Part shown: positions 54,078 through 63,303 of the stretch, piece after piece
Position numbering within the stretch: position 1 is the stretch's first letter
Layout of the letters: each line of letters opens with the position of its first letter
NCBI RefSeq assembly: GCF_013167215.1
Contig: NZ_JABJWY010000016.1
Span: 186,134-250,133, forward strand
Reading direction: 5' to 3'
DNA length: 64,000 nucleotides
From: Sphingobacterium prati
GTDB taxonomy: Bacteria > Bacteroidota > Bacteroidia > Sphingobacteriales > Sphingobacteriaceae
Made by a program: the position numbers and the translations under genes
Notes under the pieces: generated by a model
Told to the model about the DNA's origin: nothing
Database searches by the model: none
The model's input: the letters and a program-made list of their open reading frames with translations, nothing else

Positions 54078-55769
54078 ATGAAAACTCTAAATAAACTCGC
54101 TTTATATATTGCATGTATTGCTGTCCTATTTTTGGTGGGGGCATGTGAAAAATACCTGGATAGATCTCCATTGGATGGCCCTTCGGACGAAAATTATTTC
54201 AAAAATCAGGATGAATTAACTTTGGTTGTTAACGGTTTGTACAGTGCCTTGGCATTTCACCCTACGGATGATATGCCCATCAACCTGACACTTGATGATG
54301 CCACAGATATCGGCTGGGATCGTAATACCTCTGATCTACAAGCAGTAGGAAGAGGAGATCACGATAGTAACAATGGTTATATTCGGAATATCTGGACCAA
54401 CTCCTATAAGGTCATTGGCAAATGCAATTTCATTTTGGACAATATCCAGAAGTTGGATGGGAAGATGGATGCCAATCTTCAGCAGCGCTATAAGGCTGAG
54501 ACACAATTTATCCGGGCCTATGTCTACCAATATTTAATCGATTATTTTGGTGGAGTACCTTTGGTAACGAGCAGCCTAAGCCTTGTTGATGCGAATGTTC
54601 CGAAAACAGCTAAGGCTGAAATTGTTAGCTTCATCCTCAAAGAACTTGATGAAGCTGCAGCGATTTTACCAGTTAGCTATGGCTCGACAGATATTGGGCG
54701 TGCGACCAAAGGGGCTGCATTGGCCATACGCGCTCGGGCAGCACTTAATAATGGGTTATGGGAAGAAGCAGCGCGTTCTGCTAAAGAAATCATGGACCTG
54801 AAAGTATATGCCTTACATGCTGATTTCGGCCAATTATTTACCTACGATGGGCAGACTTCTAAGGAGATTATTTTTGCTTTTCAATATCTGCGATTACAAA
54901 AAACAAAGACCCACAGTGCTACCCGCGGATTTCTGTCGCGTAACGCACAGGGGACTTCCAACAAAATCCCATCGCAATCCATTGTTGATAGCTATCTCTG
55001 CACCGACGGATTGGCCATTGACAAATCTTCCAGATTTGATCCTAAAAAACCTTTCGTCAATCGGGATCCACGCCTAGGGTATACTATTGCACTTCCCGGT
55101 ACCACATTTTTTGGTTTTCAATTTGAAACCCATAAGGATAGCGTATCGTGTTGGAATTATTCTTACAATAGATCTTTACCTGCTCGGATTAAAAATGAGG
55201 ATGCGATCAATGCTTACGCAAGCTTTTCGGGCTATTGCTGGAAAAAATATGTCGACATCAAGGACAAGGATTTTACCATGGAGTCGGAACTAAATATCAT
55301 TCAGAGTCGATACGCTGAGGTATTATTGATTTACGCTGAGGCGATGATCGAGAGCAATAAAGCAGACCAAACGGTGTATGATGCGATCAATAGTATTAGG
55401 CAACGCCCTAGCGTCGATATGCCAGCAATCCCAAGCGGTAAAACACAAGCTGAACTGCGTGAGATCGTACGAAAAGAAAGACTTTATGAATTGGCCAATG
55501 AGGGCTTTCGCCTGGTCGATTTGAGACGTTGGAAACTGGCCGATAAATTTATGAATTCGACCCTTTATGGTCGAATTCCAAAAGGTTTGCTCGCCGATGC
55601 GCCTACGATCGATGCAGATAGTTACGTGAATTATAAAAATGTAGCCAATCAGAAAGATATGCGTGTCATTGAACTTCGTAAGTTTGATCCGAACAAGAAT
55701 TATCTTTGGCCGATTCCGAACATTGAAATTGTAACCAATAAAAATCTGGAGCAAAATCCAGGCTATTAA
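54078..55769 (+). CDS. SusD/RagB-type substrate-binding lipoprotein
   Basis: From the ATG at 54078 the 563-residue protein has a lipobox (IAVLFLVGACEKYLDRSP), TPR-like helices, and the SusD family features QRYKAETQFIRAYVYQYLID, GRATKGAALAIRARAALNNG, VRKERLYELANEGFRLVDLR and the C-terminal NYLWPIPNIEIVTN. It is the lid on the SusC barrel and binds the substrate outside. The ligand cannot be read; no carbohydrate-active enzyme is encoded beside it. Confidence 0.97.
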   Translation: MKTLNKLALYIACIAVLFLVGACEKYLDRSPLDGPSDENYFKNQDELTLVVNGLYSALAFHPTDDMPINLTLDDATDIGWDRNTSDLQAVGRGDHDSNNGYIRNIWTNSYKVIGKCNFILDNIQKLDGKMDANLQQRYKAETQFIRAYVYQYLIDYFGGVPLVTSSLSLVDANVPKTAKAEIVSFILKELDEAAAILPVSYGSTDIGRATKGAALAIRARAALNNGLWEEAARSAKEIMDLKVYALHADFGQLFTYDGQTSKEIIFAFQYLRLQKTKTHSATRGFLSRNAQGTSNKIPSQSIVDSYLCTDGLAIDKSSRFDPKKPFVNRDPRLGYTIALPGTTFFGFQFETHKDSVSCWNYSYNRSLPARIKNEDAINAYASFSGYCWKKYVDIKDKDFTMESELNIIQSRYAEVLLIYAEAMIESNKADQTVYDAINSIRQRPSVDMPAIPSGKTQAELREIVRKERLYELANEGFRLVDLRRWKLADKFMNSTLYGRIPKGLLADAPTIDADSYVNYKNVANQKDMRVIELRKFDPNKNYLWPIPNIEIVTNKNLEQNPGY

Positions 55770-55777
55770 ATCAAGAC

Positions 55778-57781
55778 ATGATGAGAAAAGCAATTTTAGC
55801 GACTATGGGACTTTTGACTATTTTCTTTCAAATAGTTAAGGGTCAAGCCGACAAGCAGGTAGATTTATGTATTTATGGAGCCACTTCTGCGGGTGTGATC
55901 GCTGCCTATACCGCTTCACAGGCCGGCAAATCCGTCTTGCTGATCGACCCGGGGACAAGGCTAGGTGGACTTAGTTCGGGCGGATTAGGGCAGACAGATA
56001 TCGGGAACAAATATGTGGTGACCGGATTGGCTTTGGATTTTTACCGTAAAATGGGTAAGCATTATGGTAATTTTGAGCAATGGATCTTTGAACCCAAAGT
56101 TGCAGAATCTATTTTTAAGGATTATTTACGGCATTCGCAGACGCAACAGCTTTTGGGATATAGGTTGACAGAGGTGACCGCCAAAAATCGATCGATCAAA
56201 ATGATTACGCTAATTCCAAGTGAAAGTAGGGACGGCAAAAAGATGATTATTGCGGCCAAAATATTTATGGACTGTAGCTATGAGGGCGACCTCATGGCCA
56301 AAGCAGGCGTATCTTATCATGTGGGCCGCGAGTCGAATAGCACCTATGGTGAGACCATCAACGGCGTACAATTGCTGGATGGTCATCAGTTTCCCGATGA
56401 CGTAGATCCCTACAAGGTAAAGGGGGATTCCAAAAGTGGTATTTTATGGGGTATAAATAATGAGTCTTTAAAAGAAAATGGAACGGGAGACGCCAAGGTC
56501 CAAGCTTATAACTATCGGATTACATTGACCAATGTTCCTGTTAACAGGATAGCAATTACCAAGCCTGAAAATTATGATGCGTCCAAATATGAACTCCTAA
56601 AAAGACAAAAGGAAATTCAACCATGGAAGAGTATACAAGATGTCTTTATATGGAGTTTGATGCCTAATGGAAAAACAGATATCAATAACAGAAATGGATT
56701 TTCAACAGATATGATAGGCATGAACTGGCGCTATCCCGAAGCGGATTATTTCGAGCGGAAGGAGATTATCAAGGCGCACGAAGACTATACCAAAGGGTTA
56801 TTATATTTTGTTGCGAATGATAGCTCTGTGCCGGAGTCAATCCGAAAGGAGTTTAAAAAGTGGGGTTACCCCAAAGATGAATATCTTGACAATGGGCATT
56901 GGTCTCCACAATTATATATCCGCGAAGCGCGAAGGATGATTGGTGATGTCGTCATGACACAAAACCACTGTCAGGGTCGTGAAGTCGTGTCCGATGGGGT
57001 AGGCTACGCCGCATATACTATGGATTCGCATAATTGTGATCGATTGATTATCAATGGTATGGTCAAGAATGAAGGCAATGTTGAAGTTGGCGGATTTTCT
57101 CCCTTTCCGATATCCTATAGGGCTATTGTTCCCAAAAAGGAAGAAATCAACAATCTGCTAGTTCCTGTATGCCTGTCAGCAAGTCATATCGCCTTTGGTT
57201 CCATTCGCATGGAGCCCGTATTTATGGTGTTGGGGCAGTCCGCTGCTGTGGCAGCCTGCGAGGCCATCGACAACAAAACTACCGTTCAGGATGTTGATAT
57301 AAAACGGGTGCAAAAAACATTGCGTAACAACCCGAAGGCGGATGGCCGTAGAGCCGATTATTTGATCCATGTGGAAAATAAAGATCAGGTTACTTTGAAG
57401 GGTGCTTGGCATAAATCCGCAAAAAAAGGTTATGGTATGAGTTATCAGGAAGTAGACAATGATCCGGCAGCAGCAGCATGTTTCATTCCGGGAAAAGATT
57501 TTACTGGGGGGGAATATAAACTCTACAGCTATTTCCCCAAAACTGCTGAAAGTACAGTTACGGGGAAATTTATTATTAATACAGGGAAAACAAGTATCGA
57601 AAAAAATATAAATTTTAAGGAGGTAAGTATTATGGGACAGACAACAAGTACCTGGGTAGAGCTGGGAGAATATGAGTTTGAGGAAGGAAGTAACAAACCT
57701 TTTGTTGAAATTACGCCCAATGCGAAAGGAGTACTGGCCGCAAATGCTATATTATGGGTACCTGTTTCAGACCAAAATTGA
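55778..57781 (+). CDS. Exported FAD-dependent oxidoreductase (FAD_oxidored, PF12831 type), first copy
   Basis: The 667-residue protein has a signal peptide (ILATMGLLTIFFQIVKGQ), the dinucleotide-binding motif VDLCIYGATSAGVIAAYTAS, LIDPGTRLGGLSSGGLGQTD, and family blocks FMDCSYEGDLMAKAGVSYHV and MEPVFMVLGQSAAVAACEAI. A C-terminal xanthan-lyase-like beta domain (about 520-667) follows; the second copy lacks it. It starts 8 bp after SusD. The substrate is unknown; in this family many proteins are named 'xanthan lyase' on weak grounds. Confidence 0.9.
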   Translation: MMRKAILATMGLLTIFFQIVKGQADKQVDLCIYGATSAGVIAAYTASQAGKSVLLIDPGTRLGGLSSGGLGQTDIGNKYVVTGLALDFYRKMGKHYGNFEQWIFEPKVAESIFKDYLRHSQTQQLLGYRLTEVTAKNRSIKMITLIPSESRDGKKMIIAAKIFMDCSYEGDLMAKAGVSYHVGRESNSTYGETINGVQLLDGHQFPDDVDPYKVKGDSKSGILWGINNESLKENGTGDAKVQAYNYRITLTNVPVNRIAITKPENYDASKYELLKRQKEIQPWKSIQDVFIWSLMPNGKTDINNRNGFSTDMIGMNWRYPEADYFERKEIIKAHEDYTKGLLYFVANDSSVPESIRKEFKKWGYPKDEYLDNGHWSPQLYIREARRMIGDVVMTQNHCQGREVVSDGVGYAAYTMDSHNCDRLIINGMVKNEGNVEVGGFSPFPISYRAIVPKKEEINNLLVPVCLSASHIAFGSIRMEPVFMVLGQSAAVAACEAIDNKTTVQDVDIKRVQKTLRNNPKADGRRADYLIHVENKDQVTLKGAWHKSAKKGYGMSYQEVDNDPAAAACFIPGKDFTGGEYKLYSYFPKTAESTVTGKFIINTGKTSIEKNINFKEVSIMGQTTSTWVELGEYEFEEGSNKPFVEITPNAKGVLAANAILWVPVSDQN

Positions 57782-57785
57782 TCGT

Positions 57786-59435
57786 ATGAAAAAGATAAAA
57801 ATAGGTTTAGAATTAATACTTGTATTAATTTTTCATCAGGTTGAGGCACAGCATCCGACCAAGAAGGTAGATGTCGTGGTTTATGGCGGTACTCCGGCCG
57901 CTATTACTGCTGCATTGGAAGTGAAGCAGTCGGGCAAATCTGTCATTGTCATATCTCCAGATAACCATTTAGGTGGGTTGAGTTCAGGCGGACTTGGTTT
58001 TACGGATACCGGCGACAAAACAGTTATTGGTGGCCTAGCCAGAAAATTCTATCAGGATGTGTATGATCATTACAACAAAGAATCGAGCTGGAATTGGCAA
58101 TCCCGCACCTCGTTTGGCAATCGGGGGCAGGGCACCGTTGCGATGGACAGTGCGCATCGGACGATGTGGATTTTTGAACCCCATGTAGCCGAGCGTATTT
58201 TTGATTCCTGGGCGCGTGATCATCAGATTGATGTTGTCCGCGGAGCCTATTTAGATCGGCAGGAAAGTGCCATGACTAAAGAGGGCACAACAATCAAATC
58301 CATCAAAACTTTAGACGGAAACATCTATGAGGCGAAGATATTTATTGATGCCACCTATGAGGGGGATCTGATGGCACTGGCCAAAGTAAGTTACACAATC
58401 GGGAGGGAGGCCAACCAGACCTACGGGGAGCAGTGGAATGGCGTTCAGACCGGGGTCTTTCAGCATCGGCATCACTTTATGGCGCAGATTAGCCCCTATA
58501 AGCATGAAGGAGATCCGGGCAGTGGTCTGGTATTTGGCGTTTCGGAGCAAGATCCCGGGCAATATGGAGCGGCAGATCAGAAACTGCAGGCCTATTGCTT
58601 CCGCATGTGCCTGACTAATGATGCACGTAATCGGAAGCCCTTCATCAAGCCAATGGGGTACGATCCGCAGCACTACGTCCTGCTGCAACGCTTAATCCGA
58701 GCAGGCTGGGATGAAGCCTTTCAAAAATTTGATCTGGTGCCCAACCATAAGACAGATGCCAATAACCACGGTCCGTTCAGTACCGATTTTATCGGGATGA
58801 ACTATCGCTATCCCGAAGCTGGATATGCGGAACGTAGGTCCATTATCGAAGCCCATCGCAGGTATCAGCAGGGTCTATATTATTTTATGGCTAATGATCC
58901 TTCTGTGCCTACTGCAATCAGGACGAAGATGGCAGAATGGGGGCTGGCAAAAGATGAATTTAAAGATAATGACAATTGGCCTTCTCAATTATATATACGA
59001 GAAGCCCGGCGGATGCTGGGACAATATGTGACGACCGAACACAATATCCTGGGCAAGCGCAGTGTGGAAGATCCGATCGGTATGGGCTCCTATACCCTAG
59101 ATTCGCACAATGTTCAACGTTATGTGACCAAAGAAGGATTTGTTCAGAATGAGGGTGATATCGGTGTTCATGTGCCCCATCCTTATGCCATTTCTTATGG
59201 ATCGATTATCCCAAAAAGCAATGAATGCAGCAATTTACTCGTCCCGGTCTGCCTATCCAGTTCACATATTGCCTTTGGTTCGATCCGTATGGAGCCCGTA
59301 TTTATGGTGTTGGGGCAGAGTGCAGGTGCTGCAGCAATCTTAGCAATTGATAGTGATGGTGTTGTGCAACACGTGGACTACGGCTTGTTAAAAAAACAAC
59401 TGCTGGATTCGGGGCAAGTATTGGAACAAAAATAA
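57786..59435 (+). CDS. Exported FAD-dependent oxidoreductase, second copy
   Basis: From the ATG at 57786 the 549-residue protein has a signal peptide (IGLELILVLIFHQVEAQ) and the same fold as the preceding gene: VDVVVYGGTPAAITAALEVK, PDNHLGGLSSGGLGFTDTGD, FIDATYEGDLMALAKVSYTI, HIAFGSIRMEPVFMVLGQSA. It lacks the C-terminal beta domain of the first copy. A 30-base stretch around 57211-57240 and 59288-59317 is identical in the two genes, which indicates tandem duplication followed by divergence. The start codon follows the previous stop by 4 bp. Confidence 0.9.
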   Translation: MKKIKIGLELILVLIFHQVEAQHPTKKVDVVVYGGTPAAITAALEVKQSGKSVIVISPDNHLGGLSSGGLGFTDTGDKTVIGGLARKFYQDVYDHYNKESSWNWQSRTSFGNRGQGTVAMDSAHRTMWIFEPHVAERIFDSWARDHQIDVVRGAYLDRQESAMTKEGTTIKSIKTLDGNIYEAKIFIDATYEGDLMALAKVSYTIGREANQTYGEQWNGVQTGVFQHRHHFMAQISPYKHEGDPGSGLVFGVSEQDPGQYGAADQKLQAYCFRMCLTNDARNRKPFIKPMGYDPQHYVLLQRLIRAGWDEAFQKFDLVPNHKTDANNHGPFSTDFIGMNYRYPEAGYAERRSIIEAHRRYQQGLYYFMANDPSVPTAIRTKMAEWGLAKDEFKDNDNWPSQLYIREARRMLGQYVTTEHNILGKRSVEDPIGMGSYTLDSHNVQRYVTKEGFVQNEGDIGVHVPHPYAISYGSIIPKSNECSNLLVPVCLSSSHIAFGSIRMEPVFMVLGQSAGAAAILAIDSDGVVQHVDYGLLKKQLLDSGQVLEQK

Positions 59436-59467
59436 TATATTGTGATAGAATTAAACCTGAATATAGG

Positions 59468-61306
59468 ATGGATTTAGATAATATGAACGCCCTTACGCTG
59501 GTATTTGCGTCAATTTTAATCTTTGCGATTGCCTACCGTTTTTACGGGGTCTTTATGGCGCAGAAAGTACTCCGTCTCAATGATGCCGTTACGACCCCAG
59601 CAGTCGAGTTTGCCGACGGTAACGATTATATTAAGACGGACCGCAAGGTGTTGTTTGGGCATCATTTTGCTGCCATAGCTGCGGCGGGGCCATTGGTCGG
59701 TCCAGTGCTGGCGGCCCAGTTTGGTTACCTTCCTGGGACACTCTGGATTTTGATCGGTTGTGTATTGGGCGGAGGTGTGCATGATATGGTTGTCCTATTT
59801 GCTTCGGTTAGACACAAAGGGCAGAGCCTGGCGACTATCGCCTCCAAGGAGATCGGTCCCGTTGTCGGCGGAATAGCCGGTATGGCCGTTCTGTTTATTC
59901 TGATCTTGACATTAGCGGGCCTTTCTCTGGCCTGTATCAGCGCCATGCATGAGGCACCCTGGTCCTTATTTACAATTATTCTGACCATGCCGATTGCCAT
60001 ATTTATGGGCCTATTGATGCGGTATAAAGCCGGTTCAGTCACCTTGGCCAGTATATTGGGGGGCATTTTATTAATTGTAGGCATTATTGCGGGGCATCGC
60101 TTGATGGATATCCCTATGATACACAACCTTTTCGATTGGGATGTCAAGACCATTTCAATAGCGATTGCTATTTATGGATTTTTTGCTTCTGTACTCCCTA
60201 TTTGGTTGCTTCTTGTTCCCCGGGATTACCTCTCTACCTATTTGAAGATCGGTACGATCCTGATGTTGGCCGTAGGCATTGTCTTTGTGCATCCGACAAT
60301 ACAGATGCCCGCCTTGACCAATTTTATCCATGGCGGAGGTCCCGTGATCGGGGGGCCTGTGCTGCCATTTATTTTTATCGTGATCGCTTGCGGTGCGATT
60401 TCGGGTTTCCATGCGATTATTGCCACGGGTACGACACCCAAGATGTTGGGTACCGAAAGAGAGATCCTTTTTGTGGGCTACGGCGCGATGCTAGTGGAGG
60501 GATTTGTTGCCATAATGGCTTTGATTGCTGCCTGTACCCTGCTACCGGGCGACTATTTTGCAATCAATACCCCAGTCAGTGACTACGCGCATTTTCTGGC
60601 ACAGCATCCCGAATTAAAGGCTGTGGATCTCCAACATTTTTCAGAGCGGATTGGAGTAGACCTCCATGGTCGTACAGGCGGAGCAGTTTCCCTGGCTGTG
60701 GGGATGGCCCATATTTTTGATAAGGTCCCCTTTATGGACAATGTGATGGCTTACTGGTACAATTTTGCCATTATGTTTGAAGCCGTATTTATCCTTACAG
60801 CCATCGATGCAGGGACACGGGTCGGACGATTTTTTTTGCAGGAAATGCTGGGGAATGTTTTTCCAGCTTTTAAAGACAAAGATTGGAAACCGGGAGTTTG
60901 GCTATGCAGCGCTATTTTCACTTTTTCATGGGGCTATCTTGTTTTTACCGGCAATGTAAGCAGTATCTGGCCATTATTTGGCATCAGTAATCAGCTCTTG
61001 GCTGCCTGTGGGCTTATCGTCTGTACGACGATGCTTATTCGGATGAATAGAGGAAAATATGCTTTATTTACGGCCATACCGGGCGTATTTATGGCCGGGA
61101 TTACCTTTTGGGCCGGATATCTGCAGGTAGTGAATATTTATTTACCCAAGGGGCAGCTGCTATTAGCTTCACTGGCAATATTGGCCATGCTATTGATGCT
61201 GCTTGTTTTTATGGGTACATTCCGAAAGTGGTATCAGTTATTTAAAAAGGAGACCACATTTATCGACCAAAATGGCGAATTGGTAAAAACTTTGGTTGAG
61301 CGCTAA
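59468..61306 (+). CDS. cstA: CstA-family carbon-starvation transporter
   Basis: The 612-residue inner-membrane protein has about 14-16 TM helices and CstA motifs: NDYIKTDRKVLFGHHFAAIA, AGPLVGPVLAAQFGYLPGTL, GGGVHDMVVLFASVRHKGQS, and FIVIACGAISGFHAIIATGT, with GTTPKMLGTEREILFVGYGA. It is shorter than Escherichia coli CstA (about 700 residues). By family knowledge CstA proteins take up peptides or pyruvate. It closes the SusCD operon, 32 bp after the second FAD enzyme, and would carry the processed product across the inner membrane. Confidence 0.93.
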   Translation: MDLDNMNALTLVFASILIFAIAYRFYGVFMAQKVLRLNDAVTTPAVEFADGNDYIKTDRKVLFGHHFAAIAAAGPLVGPVLAAQFGYLPGTLWILIGCVLGGGVHDMVVLFASVRHKGQSLATIASKEIGPVVGGIAGMAVLFILILTLAGLSLACISAMHEAPWSLFTIILTMPIAIFMGLLMRYKAGSVTLASILGGILLIVGIIAGHRLMDIPMIHNLFDWDVKTISIAIAIYGFFASVLPIWLLLVPRDYLSTYLKIGTILMLAVGIVFVHPTIQMPALTNFIHGGGPVIGGPVLPFIFIVIACGAISGFHAIIATGTTPKMLGTEREILFVGYGAMLVEGFVAIMALIAACTLLPGDYFAINTPVSDYAHFLAQHPELKAVDLQHFSERIGVDLHGRTGGAVSLAVGMAHIFDKVPFMDNVMAYWYNFAIMFEAVFILTAIDAGTRVGRFFLQEMLGNVFPAFKDKDWKPGVWLCSAIFTFSWGYLVFTGNVSSIWPLFGISNQLLAACGLIVCTTMLIRMNRGKYALFTAIPGVFMAGITFWAGYLQVVNIYLPKGQLLLASLAILAMLLMLLVFMGTFRKWYQLFKKETTFIDQNGELVKTLVER

Positions 61307-61438
61307 ATTAGCACGGTTACAGTCCGAACAAATTCTAACGTTTATAAGTTCCTTCAGGATGAAATGGCTATCGGCCCAAAAGAAATAAGGATACTTAAGG
61401 CAAAGTATACGCGCTAAAAAAGTATAAAACTTTAAATT

Positions 61439-61468
61439 AAACAGACCTGATAAGCATCGGGTCTGTTT
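61439..61468 (+). terminator. Terminator at the end of the SusCD/CstA locus
   Basis: AACAGACCTGAT pairs with ATCGGGTCTGTT across an AAGC loop (12-bp stem with one G-T pair), followed by T residues. It lies 132 bp after the CstA stop codon. Confidence 0.85.
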
Positions 61469-61584
61469 GTAGTTCAATGTATGTTTTCTAAAGCTAACAA
61501 AGAGATGTACAAAATGCCGATGAAAACTTGTTGAAATAGCAAATGTGGTGAAAAATCTCCTACAGTATTATTTCATTTTAAACT

Positions 61585-62499
61585 TCAGGGATCAATTTCT
61601 CCTACAACGATCTCGACCAAGCTATTGAGCAATGAAATCTTGAGTTGCTGCCCACTATAGCTTTTACATTCATCATCAATGTGCAGTTCTGTTCCCTGCC
61701 ATTCCATAGATATGCGGTTGGCTCTAATGGGTTTGATATTAAAGTCCACATTTTTTTCATTCAATAGCCCTTCTATATAGGCAACCAGTTCCTGACGCTG
61801 ATCGGTGGTCACTATTACAATATCAAATTGTCCATCTCCGGGGTCCGCATCTGCAGCTAGCACCAGTCTAGGTCCCATGCTAGCAATGTTCATGACTTCA
61901 ACCATGATGCATTCCGCTTTAATGTTACCGGCAGCGGTCGCAAGTTTAAGCACTTTTCCCGGAAATGTCAAAGCTAGTTTTCGAAGCTGCTGGAGCGCGA
62001 TCTTGATCTCATCTTCAGCACTGGCAGCGTGCGTGTTTTTTTTGTCCATTTTCTCCATTAATATAGGAAATACACCAAAACCAATAGATTCTATAAAATG
62101 GAGTGGCTTTCTGCCTAAACCTGTCATCATTCCGACATCGAATTTTTTAAGCTGAAAATTTTCCCACAGATGCATGGCCTGTTTACAGTCCAAAGGGATA
62201 CCTAAAGAATTGGCAATATTATTTGCTGTGCCTTGAGGTAGGATAGCAATCGGTCTTTTGAATCGTAGCTTTTTTTCCAACAGTGCCATAATGGTCATTT
62301 TTATGGTACCATCACCTCCAGCTAAGACAATGAGATCCGTCTCTGGATGGATCTTTTTGACAGCATCTTTTTTTGTAACTACCGTGCAACGGTGCCCAAG
62401 GTCTTCGATCAGCTGACATAGTTCGTCTTCGCTTCCATTGTCTTCATCCCCAGCAGCGGGATTATGCACTAGCCTTACCTTTTTGCCATGTTCTTTCAT
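61585..62499 (-). CDS. Diacylglycerol-kinase-family lipid kinase
   Basis: The 304-residue protein has the DAGK/YegS catalytic domain: VRLVHNPAAGDED, the nucleotide motif DLIVLAGGDGTIKMTIMALL, and AILPQGTANNIANSLGIPLD. A beta-sandwich C-terminal domain follows, with LVLAADADPGDGQFDIVIVT. It phosphorylates a membrane lipid, perhaps diacylglycerol or a sphingoid base (Sphingobacterium makes sphingolipids); that substrate choice is speculation. It is divergent from surE with a 52-bp spacer. Confidence 0.92.
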   Translation of the reverse strand: MKEHGKKVRLVHNPAAGDEDNGSEDELCQLIEDLGHRCTVVTKKDAVKKIHPETDLIVLAGGDGTIKMTIMALLEKKLRFKRPIAILPQGTANNIANSLGIPLDCKQAMHLWENFQLKKFDVGMMTGLGRKPLHFIESIGFGVFPILMEKMDKKNTHAASAEDEIKIALQQLRKLALTFPGKVLKLATAAGNIKAECIMVEVMNIASMGPRLVLAADADPGDGQFDIVIVTTDQRQELVAYIEGLLNEKNVDFNIKPIRANRISMEWQGTELHIDDECKSYSGQQLKISLLNSLVEIVVGEIDP

Positions 62500-62551
62500 A
62501 TCACCTGAACAAAGCGTACATGAGATTGGTTTTCATATAAAAGGTACAACT

Positions 62552-63286
62552 ATGAATATACTTATTACAAATGATGATGGTATCTATTCGCCGGGCATAG
62601 CAGCACTAGCGAAAACCGCGAGGCAGTTTGGTACCGTTAGGATTGTTGCGCCAGATGTAGAACAGTCGTCTATGGGACATGCTATTACCCATTCCCGGCC
62701 CCTAAGCTACCGAAGCGCGCCTATTACCTTTGAGGGAATTGATGCTTTTAGGGTTAATGGGACGCCGGCGGACTGCGTGGCATTGGGCCTACATATGTTT
62801 CCCGATACACAGGTGGTCCTTTCTGGCATCAACATGGGCCCTAACCTAGGGAATTCCATGTGGCACTCCGGTACCCTTGCTGCAGCAAAACAGGCTATGC
62901 TCCTCGGTATTACCGGTATCGCTCTAAGCACACCTGTTGGCAAGTCGGAACCAGATTTTGAAGGGCTATCTGAATGGACAGCTGATGTCCTCAAGATCTT
63001 GCTTGACAATAAGGGACCGGCTCTCTATAACGTGAATTTTCCGCCAAAACCCAAGGGAATCTCATGGACTAGGCAATCGGTACGGCTCTACGATGGCAAC
63101 GTAGTGCCCGGTCAGGACCCTATGGGAAGAAAGAATTATTGGATTACAGTGATACCACTTGAACCGGCAGAGGAAGGGACAGATCGTTGGGCAGTAGAAA
63201 ATAAATTGGTATCAATTACACCCTTACGGCTGGACCTGACTGCGCATGATGAGCTTTCGGCCAGACTGGCGAGTCAAGGAAAATGA
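62552..63286 (+). CDS. surE: 5'/3'-nucleotidase SurE
   Basis: From the ATG at 62552 the 244-residue protein shows the SurE metal-site motif MNILITNDDGIYSPGIAAL, IVAPDVEQSSMGHAIT, FRVNGTPADCVALGL, and LSGINMGPNLGNSMWHSGTL. The longer frame from 62438 is rejected, as the extension overlaps the lipid kinase gene and lies before the invariant start. SurE dephosphorylates nucleoside monophosphates in stationary phase. Length is normal. Confidence 0.97.
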   Translation: MNILITNDDGIYSPGIAALAKTARQFGTVRIVAPDVEQSSMGHAITHSRPLSYRSAPITFEGIDAFRVNGTPADCVALGLHMFPDTQVVLSGINMGPNLGNSMWHSGTLAAAKQAMLLGITGIALSTPVGKSEPDFEGLSEWTADVLKILLDNKGPALYNVNFPPKPKGISWTRQSVRLYDGNVVPGQDPMGRKNYWITVIPLEPAEEGTDRWAVENKLVSITPLRLDLTAHDELSARLASQGK

Positions 63287-63303
63287 GATAGAGGATAAAG
63301 TAT

